6,911 nt of DNA from Candidatus Odyssella thessalonicensis. GTDB lineage: Bacteria; Pseudomonadota; Alphaproteobacteria; Bin65. Both the position numbers and the translations under genes were made by a program. The notes under the pieces are model-generated. The model saw only the letters and a program-made list of their open reading frames with translations. It searched no databases and was not told the origin of the DNA. Where the stretch lies: the NCBI GenBank assembly GCA_005240015.1, contig SBBV01000535.1, forward strand, positions 1 through 6,911. Direction: 5' to 3'. The first letter of the stretch is position 1, and each line of letters opens with the position of its first letter. Shown one piece after another: positions 1 to 5,158 of this stretch.

Positions 1-2
1 AC

Positions 3-29
3 CCCGGCCCGCCCCGCAAGCGGGCCGGG
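3..29 (-). terminator. Terminator-like hairpin after the DUF302 gene
   Basis: A perfect 10-bp GC stem is visible: CCCGGCCCGC at 3-12 pairs with GCGGGCCGGG at 20-29 around a 7-base loop. It begins 8 bases past the stop codon of the minus-strand DUF302 gene, where a terminator is expected. No T-tract can be seen on the minus strand before the window edge, so intrinsic termination is inferred from the position and stem strength only. Confidence 0.55.
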
Positions 30-37
30 AGAAGAGC

Positions 38-529
38 CTACCGCACGCTCGACGTGATCGACGCGATCACCTCGTTTGCCATCTTGAACGGCGCGTCGTC
101 GCTGACGATGCCGTGGCGGCGCGCGGTCCAGACGAAATCGGTGTATTCGGCCCACACCGTGCCGGCCGCGTCGCGATAAACGAGGATGCGCACCGGCCAG
201 TCGATGCCGGATTCCTGGTTGCGCAGCATGAACTGCGTGCCGAGCGCGGGATTGCCGAAGATCAGCAGCACCGAGGGGCCGATCTTGATGTTGGCAGCGG
301 CGGCGAGCTTGTCCTGGTCGATCTGCGCGAAGAAGGTGATGCCCTTCTTGGCGATGTCGGCCTTCAGGCGCGCGATCGTCTCGTCCATGCCATAGGCGCT
401 CTTGACCTTGACGAGGCCGTTGGCGGCGACGGCGGACTTGGGGCTGTCGGCGAGGCTCGTGACCGGCGGCGGCACGAGCATGCCGATCAGCAAGCCGGCC
501 GAGACGAGCGTGGCGATACGGGCGAACAT
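38..529 (-). CDS. Secreted DUF302 domain protein
   Basis: This 163-residue protein has an N-terminal hydrophobic signal peptide (about residues 1-27, possible cleavage after SLA) and then one DUF302 domain (about 40-135). The features I associate with the family are present: a DETIARLK helix near 49-56, AQID at 68-71, the core LLIFGNPALGT at 88-98, and GIDWPVRILVY at 108-118. DUF302 proteins are small alpha/beta proteins with no established biochemical activity; exported ones occur widely in proteobacteria. The ATG at 529 is preceded by a purine-rich GGAGAGAGA ribosome binding site. The gene is divergent from the ketopantoate reductase-family gene, with 170 bases between the starts, and appears to be transcribed alone towards the hairpin at 3-29. 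It is probably periplasmic. Family assignment is confident; function is unknown. Confidence 0.88.
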   Translation of the reverse strand: MFARIATLVSAGLLIGMLVPPPVTSLADSPKSAVAANGLVKVKSAYGMDETIARLKADIAKKGITFFAQIDQDKLAAAANIKIGPSVLLIFGNPALGTQFMLRNQESGIDWPVRILVYRDAAGTVWAEYTDFVWTARRHGIVSDDAPFKMANEVIASITSSVR

Positions 530-699
530 TTCTCTCTCTCCATGAGCTGCGCCGCGGAGCGCGGCTGTCGGCTCAGAAGGTGCCGAAACGCGGCCCTACG
601 CTGAAATGCCGATGCGTTATCGAATCAATCGGCGCGCGCTATTGCCTTCATGATCGGCTAGAGAAAGATTGGAAACCGATCCGTGGAGGGTTGAACGAC

Positions 700-1629
700 A
701 TGCGCATTCTCGTACTGGGCGCCGGGGCCATGGGCGGGTATTTCGGCGGGCGCCTGGCCGAGGCCGGCGGCGAGGTCACGTTTCTCGTACGCCCGCGGCG
801 CGCCGAAACGGTTGCCAAAGACGGGCTCGTCATCCACAGCCCGGCCGGCGACTGGAAGGGCCCGGTCAAGACGGTCCTCGCCGACGCGCTCACCCCCGAC
901 TACGACTTCGTCCTCTTCACCTGCAAGGCCTACGACCTCGACAGCGCGATCGCGGCGATCAAGCCGGCGGTGGGACCAGAGACGCGCGTGCTGCCGGTCT
1001 TGAACGGGATCCGCCACCTCGATGCGCTCGATGCCGCGTTCGGGAAGGCGCGCGTGCTCGGCGGCACGGCGCAGATCGGCGCGACGCTCACGCCCGAGGG
1101 CGCGGTGCGCCATATGAGCAAGTTCCATCTCCTGACCTTCGGCGAGCGGGTGCCCGCGCAGGCCAATTTCTGCGGCCACCTCGCACGCGCCCTGCAGGGT
1201 GCCAAGTTCGACCACCGCCACAGCCCGCATGTGATGCAGGACATGTGGGAGAAGTTCATCATGATCACGGTCGTCGCCGGCATGACGACATTGATGCGCG
1301 GCTCGATCGGCGACATCGTCGCCGCGCGCGACGGCGCCGGGCTGGTCAGCGCCACGCTCGAAGAATGCGCCGCGGTTTCCGCTGCGGCCGGCCACCCGCT
1401 CGAATCCAAGACGCTCGCCGGGCTGCGGGCCTGGCTGACCGAGAAGGGCTCGACCTTCTCCTCCTCGATGCACCGCGACACCGAGAAGCGCGGCCCCATC
1501 GAGGCCGACCATATCGTCGGCGACATGCTCGCCCGCGCCGAAGTCGCCAAGATTCCGGCGCCGATGCTGCGCGTGATCTATGCGAGCCTGCAAACCTACG
1601 AAGCCCGCCGCAAGCGCGAAGGCTGGTGA
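700..1629 (+). CDS. panE: 2-dehydropantoate 2-reductase family protein (ketopantoate reductase, PanE/ApbA)
   Basis: This 309-residue protein matches the PanE/ApbA family, about 300 residues, which reduces 2-dehydropantoate to pantoate with NADPH in pantothenate and CoA synthesis. A Rossmann nucleotide-binding motif GAGAMG lies at residues 7-12. The loop LNG at 101-103 carries Asn102, matching the family's substrate-binding Asn. The C-terminal helical domain has MWEKF at 182-186, with Lys185 as the likely catalytic lysine. SSSMHRD at 254-260 is followed by IEADHIVG, with Glu268 as the likely catalytic glutamate. The ATG at 700 is chosen because GGAGG at 685-689 sits 10 bases upstream and the Rossmann strand starts at once; an upstream ATG in frame at 580 would add 40 residues unlike the family. 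Many genomes carry several PanE-like reductases of unknown substrate, so pantothenate synthesis is likely but not proven. Confidence 0.85.
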   Translation: MRILVLGAGAMGGYFGGRLAEAGGEVTFLVRPRRAETVAKDGLVIHSPAGDWKGPVKTVLADALTPDYDFVLFTCKAYDLDSAIAAIKPAVGPETRVLPVLNGIRHLDALDAAFGKARVLGGTAQIGATLTPEGAVRHMSKFHLLTFGERVPAQANFCGHLARALQGAKFDHRHSPHVMQDMWEKFIMITVVAGMTTLMRGSIGDIVAARDGAGLVSATLEECAAVSAAAGHPLESKTLAGLRAWLTEKGSTFSSSMHRDTEKRGPIEADHIVGDMLARAEVAKIPAPMLRVIYASLQTYEARRKREGW

Positions 1630-1648
1630 AGCGAAGTTTCGTTCGGAA

Positions 1649-1672
1649 ATGGCGCGCCATTGGCGCGCCAAT
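1649..1672. repeat. Paired GGCGCGCC palindromes forming a hairpin after panE
   Basis: Two copies of the self-complementary octamer GGCGCGCC, at 1651-1658 and 1662-1669, are separated by ATT. They can pair as a 9-bp stem (1650-1658 with 1662-1670) with a 3-base loop. Each copy is also the centre of its own palindrome: ATGGCGCGCCAT at 1649-1660 and ATTGGCGCGCCAAT at 1659-1672. The structure begins 20 bases after the panE stop, so it could terminate or stabilise that transcript. No T-run follows. Confidence 0.5.
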
Positions 1673-1673
1673 C

Positions 1674-1710
1674 ATTCGTCTTCGTGATCTTCGTGTCTTC
1701 GTGGTGAAAT
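1674..1710. repeat. CTTCGTG-repeat intergenic element
   Basis: Three exact copies of CTTCGTG lie at 1680-1686, 1689-1695 and 1697-1703, preceded by a related ATTCGTC at 1674-1680 and followed by GTGAAAT. Read on the minus strand, the stretch encodes an HHEDTKITKT-like peptide. I recognise this from spurious small proteins annotated over dispersed intergenic repeats in many bacterial genomes. It is therefore probably a dispersed non-coding repeat; the copy number in this genome cannot be seen here. Confidence 0.5.
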
Positions 1711-1754
1711 CTTGCCCCGGCTCCCTGTTCACTTCCTTTCTGGCTGCGCACGCA

Positions 1755-1780
1755 TACAATGCGCCCGGGCTGACCGGAGG
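1755..1780 (+). promoter_or_regulatory. Possible -10 box and leader of the acyl-CoA synthetase gene
   Basis: TACAAT at 1755-1760 matches the sigma70 -10 consensus at five of six positions and lies 28 bases before the GTG start. No good -35 box is present at 16-18 bases upstream. The ribosome binding site GGAGG at 1776-1780 lies 8 bases before the GTG at 1789. It favours that start over the in-frame ATG at 1795, which would be 14 bases away. Confidence 0.35.
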
Positions 1781-1788
1781 ACACGCAC

Positions 1789-3480
1789 GTGCCGATGCTG
1801 AAACGCGGCGAGACGTATGACGAGGTCTATGCCGCGCTGAAGTGGGAAATCCCACGCGCTTACAACATGGCCTACGACATCTGCGACCGGCACGCGGCGG
1901 AGCCGGGGCGCACGGCGCTCATCTATTTCGACGAGCGTGGGCACGAGCACCGCTACGCGTTCAACGAGATCCGCGACATCGCCAACAAGCTCGCCAACGC
2001 GCTGACCGCACTCGGCATCCGGAAGGGCGACCGCGTCGCGATCCTGCTGCCGCAATCGCCCGAGACCGCGATCACGCATGTGGCGCTCTACAAGATGGGC
2101 GCCGTGGCGCTGCCGCTGTTCACGCTGTTCGGCGAGGACGCGCTCGAATACCGGCTCGGCAACAGCGGCGCCGCCGCCATCGTCACCAATCCCGAGAATC
2201 TTCCGAAGGTCACGGCGATCCGCGCGCACCTCGGCGACTTGAAGCACGTGATCCTGGTCGAGGCGGACGCCAGCATGTCGCGGCCCGGCGGGCAGCGCAT
2301 GGCCCCGGGCGCAGATCACAGCTATTGGAGCCTGGTTGCGCGCGGGCAGAGCCAGTTCCGCAACGTCGCCACCAGCGCCGAGGATCCGGCCTTCCTCGTC
2401 TACACCTCGGGCACCACCGGCCAGCCCAAGGGCGCGCTGCACGCGCATCGCAGCATGCTCGCGCACATGCCCTCGATGGAGTTCTATCACCAGTTCTTCC
2501 CCGAGCCGGGCGATCTCTTCTGGTCGCCGGCCGACTGGGCCTGGATCGGCGGGCTCATGGACAATCTCATGCCGGCCTGGTTCTACGGCGTGCCGGTGCT
2601 GGCTTGGCGGGCGCGGAGATTCGACCCGGAAGAAGCCTTCGCGATGATCGCCCAGCACCGCGTGCGCAACTGCTTCTTCCCGCCGACGGCGCTCAAGATG
2701 ATGCGCCAAGTGCCTCGTCCCAAAGAAAGATATGACTTCCGCCTGCGCTCATTGTTCAGCGGCGGCGAGACCATGGGCGAGGAGCTGCTGCACTGGGGTT
2801 ATGAGACTTTCGGCCTCGTCATCGCCGAGGGCTACGGCCAGACCGAGTGCAACCTCATGGTCGGCAACTGCCCGGCGATCATGGACGTGATCCCCGGCTC
2901 GATGGGCCGAGCGTGCCCCGGCCACGTGGTCGAGATCGTCGACGAGGACGGCAAGGTCATGCCGGCCGGCACGGTCGGGCAGATCGCGTTCAAGATGCCC
3001 GATCCGATCGCGATGATCGGCTACTGGAACAACCCCGAGGCGACCAAGGCCAAGCATCGCGGCGAATGGATGCTCTCGGGCGACACGGGGATGAAGGACG
3101 ACAAGGGCTATCTCTGGTTCAAGGGCCGCGCCGATGACGTCATCACCAGCGCCGGCTACCGGATCGGCCCCGGCGAGATCGAGGAATGCCTCGCCAAGCA
3201 CCCGGCGGTGGCACTCGCGGCCGTGATCGGCGTGCCCGACCCGGTGCGCACCGAGGCGATCAAAGCCTTCATCGTCCCCGCCGCCGGCCACGAGCCCTCC
3301 GACCGCCTCGCCGCCGAAATCCAGGCCTTCGTGCGCACGCGCTTGTCGGCGCACGAATATCCGCGCCACGTGGAGTTCGTCACCGAGCTGCCGCTCACCG
3401 CCACCGGCAAGATCCGCCGCACCGAGTTGCGCGAGCGCGAGAAGGCGAAGGCGGCGGCCGCGACGGCGGCGACGCCGTAG
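1789..3480 (+). CDS. AMP-forming acyl-CoA synthetase, medium-chain type
   Basis: This 563-residue cytoplasmic enzyme of the ANL adenylating superfamily should activate a carboxylic acid to acyl-AMP and then acyl-CoA. All core motifs are intact. The phosphate-binding loop YTSGTTGQPKG is at 205-215, and GYGQTE, which contacts adenine and magnesium, at 348-353. The ribose-binding SGDTG is at 430-434, the hinge GRADDVITSAGYRIGPGEIE at 446-465, and the adenylation lysine Lys541 lies in TATGKIRR. The N-terminus (YDEVYAALKWEIPRAYNMAYDICDR) and overall length resemble acetyl-CoA synthetase-like/medium-chain acyl-CoA synthetase proteins more than long-chain FadD. Substrate cannot be read from sequence; medium-chain fatty or aromatic acids are reasonable guesses. 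The last 15 residues are an Ala/Lys-rich tail. The GTG start is set by GGAGG at 1776-1780. The gene ends 6 bases from a convergent gene with no terminator visible between them. Confidence 0.93.
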   Translation: MPMLKRGETYDEVYAALKWEIPRAYNMAYDICDRHAAEPGRTALIYFDERGHEHRYAFNEIRDIANKLANALTALGIRKGDRVAILLPQSPETAITHVALYKMGAVALPLFTLFGEDALEYRLGNSGAAAIVTNPENLPKVTAIRAHLGDLKHVILVEADASMSRPGGQRMAPGADHSYWSLVARGQSQFRNVATSAEDPAFLVYTSGTTGQPKGALHAHRSMLAHMPSMEFYHQFFPEPGDLFWSPADWAWIGGLMDNLMPAWFYGVPVLAWRARRFDPEEAFAMIAQHRVRNCFFPPTALKMMRQVPRPKERYDFRLRSLFSGGETMGEELLHWGYETFGLVIAEGYGQTECNLMVGNCPAIMDVIPGSMGRACPGHVVEIVDEDGKVMPAGTVGQIAFKMPDPIAMIGYWNNPEATKAKHRGEWMLSGDTGMKDDKGYLWFKGRADDVITSAGYRIGPGEIEECLAKHPAVALAAVIGVPDPVRTEAIKAFIVPAAGHEPSDRLAAEIQAFVRTRLSAHEYPRHVEFVTELPLTATGKIRRTELREREKAKAAAATAATP

Positions 3481-3486
3481 GCTGCG

Positions 3487-3900
3487 CTAATCCCATTCGC
3501 CGGGGCGCACTTCGCAGATGAAGTCGGCCTTGGGAGCCAGACAGTCCGCGCCCGCGCGGCAGCCATAGGATTCGGTGGCGCGGCATTTCTTGCCCTCGCG
3601 CTGCGCCGGCGGCGCGAACACGAAATGGAAGCAGATGGTGTCGCTCCCGCCTTGCTGGAAGACCGCCACGGTCAGGCGCACCGGAGCGTCGGATTGCGCG
3701 AGCAGCCGATTGATCCTCGCCTGCACCTGCCCGAACTCGACCCTCTCGAGGCCCGAGCCCGCGCAGAAGCCGTTGTCCTTCTCGCCGGCCTTGGCCTTGC
3801 GCATGAGCTCGGCGGCGGCATCCTGGGCGGCGGCCGTGGCCGGGAGAGCCGCCGCACTCAGCATGAGCGCGGCGACGACGGCGATCGGAAGGCGGCGCAT
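3487..3900 (-). CDS. Secreted six-cysteine protein of unknown family (paralogue A)
   Basis: This 137-residue protein starts with a signal peptide (charged MRR, hydrophobic core to about residue 20, likely cleavage after ATAAA at residue 25). The mature part has six cysteines at 46, 90, 106, 114, 120 and 129, and ends in RPGEWD. An even number of cysteines in an exported protein suggests disulfide bonds in the periplasm or outside the cell. It is plainly homologous to the gene at 5030-4614. Shared features are AQD at the mature N-terminus, an RKAKA-x-E helix, LER near 51, KCR, YGC, DC, ICE and the C-terminal RPG-x-WD. I recognise no named family. The ATG at 3900 is chosen because its signal peptide matches the paralogue. 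An in-frame ATG at 3942 would add 14 residues and is less likely. The gene converges on the synthetase gene and is divergent from the RidA-like gene, 97 bases between the starts. Confidence 0.82.
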   Translation of the reverse strand: MRRLPIAVVAALMLSAAALPATAAAQDAAAELMRKAKAGEKDNGFCAGSGLERVEFGQVQARINRLLAQSDAPVRLTVAVFQQGGSDTICFHFVFAPPAQREGKKCRATESYGCRAGADCLAPKADFICEVRPGEWD

Positions 3901-3963
3901 GGGGGAGGCTCTCTTCTGGTAGACGGCGCAGTGATGAACCATCCCGCCTCTTTGCGCCAGATG

Positions 3964-3990
3964 GCATATTGGGGCGGGATGACCGGGAGG
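3964..3990 (+). promoter_or_regulatory. Leader and ribosome binding site of the RidA-like gene
   Basis: GGAGG at 3986-3990 lies 7 bases before the ATG at 3998. The surrounding TGACCGGGAGGATACGC (3980-3996) nearly repeats the leader TGACCGGAGGACACGC of the synthetase gene (1771-1786), differing by one extra G and one C/T change. An AT-rich CATATT at 3965-3970 lies about where the -10 box would be, but it fits the consensus poorly and no -35 box is evident. The ribosome binding site is secure; the promoter is a guess. Confidence 0.4.
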
Positions 3991-3997
3991 ATACGCC

Positions 3998-4426
3998 ATG
4001 CCCAAGACCGTCGAGCACGTGCATTGGCCCGATGCGCCGAAGATGTGGATGCCCTATGCGCCGGCGATCAAGGTGACGGGCGGCACCACGGTCTACCTCG
4101 CTGGCGTCACCGCCGCGCCGGTCTACCACCATCACCCGCATCGGCCCGAGGAGTTCGACACGATGCCGCGCGACATGGCCGGGCAGACTCGGGCCGCGCT
4201 CGAGAACCTGAAGCGCGGGCTTGCGTCCGTGGGCGCGAGCTTCGCCGACGTGGTCAAGGCCGACCGCTTCGTGACCGACCTCGGCGATCAGGATGCGCTC
4301 AACCGCGTCTGGGGCGAGTATTTCGGCGACGCCAAGCCGGCGACGACGACGGTCCAGGTCGTGCGCCTCGCCACCGATCCGCGCTGCCTCGTCGAGATCA
4401 ACGCGGTCGCGGTGATTGAGGGGTAG
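3998..4426 (+). CDS. RidA (YjgF/YER057c/UK114) family protein lacking the catalytic arginine
   Basis: This 142-residue protein has the single-domain Rid fold, normally a trimer with active sites between subunits. Visible family features are TVYLAGVTA near 31-39, AGQTRAALENLKRGLASVGASFADVVKADRFVTDL at about 61-95, and the C-terminal VQVVRLATDP...LVEINAVAV. E. coli RidA hydrolyses reactive enamines and imines such as 2-aminoacrylate using Arg105 in its PARSC motif. The equivalent stretch here is PATTT at 114-118, putting Thr116 at the arginine position. A glutamate matching RidA Glu120 remains in LVEIN. The protein is probably one of the Rid subgroups without that hydrolase activity. It has a His-rich loop (YHHHPHRP at 43-50) where E. 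coli RidA has a shorter segment. It sits between the two six-cysteine paralogues; a functional link to them is not shown. Confidence 0.9.
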   Translation: MPKTVEHVHWPDAPKMWMPYAPAIKVTGGTTVYLAGVTAAPVYHHHPHRPEEFDTMPRDMAGQTRAALENLKRGLASVGASFADVVKADRFVTDLGDQDALNRVWGEYFGDAKPATTTVQVVRLATDPRCLVEINAVAVIEG

Positions 4427-4477
4427 CGGCCGTGTCGATTGCCGCCCTTTGCGGAAAATCAGTCCATTCCCAAACAT

Positions 4478-4582
4478 GTCGTCCCCGCGAAAGCGGGGAC
4501 GCATGGAACGCTTCCGCGGCTTCGGCCTTCGCGGTGAACGCACCTCGGTGGAGAGATGGGTCCCCGCTTTCGCGGGGACGAC
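4478..4582. repeat. REP-like inverted repeat pair with 23-bp arms
   Basis: The arm at 4478-4500 and the arm at 4560-4582 are perfect reverse complements over 23 bases, separated by 59 bases. Each arm is itself a hairpin: 8-bp stem GTCCCCGC/GCGGGGAC (4481-4488 with 4493-4500; 4560-4567 with 4572-4579). The loop is GAAA on the plus strand in the first arm and TTTC in the second. The layout matches paired REP/BIME-type elements common between genes in alphaproteobacteria. The element lies between two convergent genes (RidA-like and six-cysteine paralogue B), so it could also end transcription from both sides. No coding sequence is supported in 4427-4613. Confidence 0.8.
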
Positions 4583-4613
4583 AAGAGTTGGAAGCGCTCC
4601 GCCTCCCCTCGGT

Positions 4614-5030
4614 TCAATCCCAGATGCCCGGCCGCTTCTCGCAAATCGACTGGCCGGTGTTGACGCGGCAGTCGCGGCCGGTGATGCAGCCGTAGATCAC
4701 CGAGTCGCGGCATTTCATGCCGCCCTTCATCACGACCGGCGAGAATATGAGATAGAAGCAGGTCTTGGGCAGCGGCGGAGGCTCGTCGCTGACGAACACC
4801 ATCGTGTATGGCTCGCCGTCGTTGCGCGCGAGCATCTCGTTGAGCCGCGCGCGGACATGCGGCTGACCCATGCGCTCGAGGCGCTCGGCGGCACGCTCGC
4901 AGTAGCCCTCGTCCAGTTCCCTTGCCTTGGCCTTCCGCTGCAGCTCGCGCGCGATGTTGTCCTGCGCCGCCACGGTGTCAGCGGCGGCAAGGCCGAGCAT
5001 CGCCAGGCAAAGAATCACGGCACGACGCAT
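4614..5030 (-). CDS. Secreted six-cysteine protein of unknown family (paralogue B)
   Basis: This 138-residue paralogue of the 3900-3487 gene has a signal peptide (MRR, hydrophobic core, likely cleavage before QD at residue 23). The mature part holds six cysteines at 44, 91, 107, 115, 121 and 130. From the second cysteine onward the gaps (16, 8, 6, 9 residues) are identical to those in paralogue A, and the protein ends RPGIWD. Between the first and second cysteine it is three residues longer and carries a proline-rich EPPPLP insert at 83-88. The ATG at 5030 has GGAGGA about 6 bases upstream. An in-frame ATG at 5069 would add a charged 13-residue extension before the signal peptide and is less likely. 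The gene converges on the RidA-like gene and is divergent from the Rieske gene. Function unknown; a disulfide-bonded periplasmic or extracellular protein is inferred. Confidence 0.82.
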   Translation of the reverse strand: MRRAVILCLAMLGLAAADTVAAQDNIARELQRKAKARELDEGYCERAAERLERMGQPHVRARLNEMLARNDGEPYTMVFVSDEPPPLPKTCFYLIFSPVVMKGGMKCRDSVIYGCITGRDCRVNTGQSICEKRPGIWD

Positions 5031-5099
5031 GCGCTCCTCCGGGCTGCGCTGAGACTCTCGCGAATTCATGAACCATGGGCGCGCCCGGCGCCAGCCCCC

Positions 5100-5142
5100 G
5101 GCTCGCGCCGCGACACTTTTGGCTCGCGCCGCGCTCTGTTAT
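5100..5142 (+). promoter_or_regulatory. 13-bp direct repeats and possible promoter upstream of the Rieske gene
   Basis: GGCTCGCGCCGCG occurs exactly twice, at 5100-5112 and 5121-5133, with a 21-base period, close to two helical turns. TGTTAT at 5137-5142 is a candidate -10 box. With a 17-base spacer the -35 region would fall at 5114-5119, between the two repeats. Transcription from here would give a leader of only about 9 bases, which fits the absence of a clear ribosome binding site before the ATG at 5159. A regulator-binding role is inference. Confidence 0.3.
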
Positions 5143-5158
5143 CGTCGCGCCGCCTGCC

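Noticed and set aside
642..670. Possible promoter TTGCCT/AAGATT upstream of panE
   Set aside because: The -35 matches at four of six positions and the spacer is 17 bases, but the -10 matches at only three of six. Too weak to annotate.
658..1671. 337-codon minus-strand frame opposite panE
   Set aside because: It is a shadow of the ketopantoate reductase-family gene, with no recognisable domain.
1596..1784. 62-codon minus-strand frame with an HHEDTKITKT segment
   Set aside because: The segment comes from the CTTCGTG-repeat element. I see no ribosome binding site or domain, so I treat it as non-coding.
1729..2709. 326-codon minus-strand frame opposite the acyl-CoA synthetase
   Set aside because: The opposite strand carries intact ANL motifs, and this frame shows only low-complexity His/Arg/Ala-rich sequence.
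4478..4582. CRISPR-like repeat
   Set aside because: There are only two copies, in inverted and not direct orientation, with no spacer series and no cas genes.
4432..4695. Small frames (plus 4432-4695, minus 4713-4459) encoding RESGD/PAFAGTT-like peptides
   Set aside because: These are the familiar spurious translations of the GTCCCCGCGAAAGCGGGG repeat, not genes.
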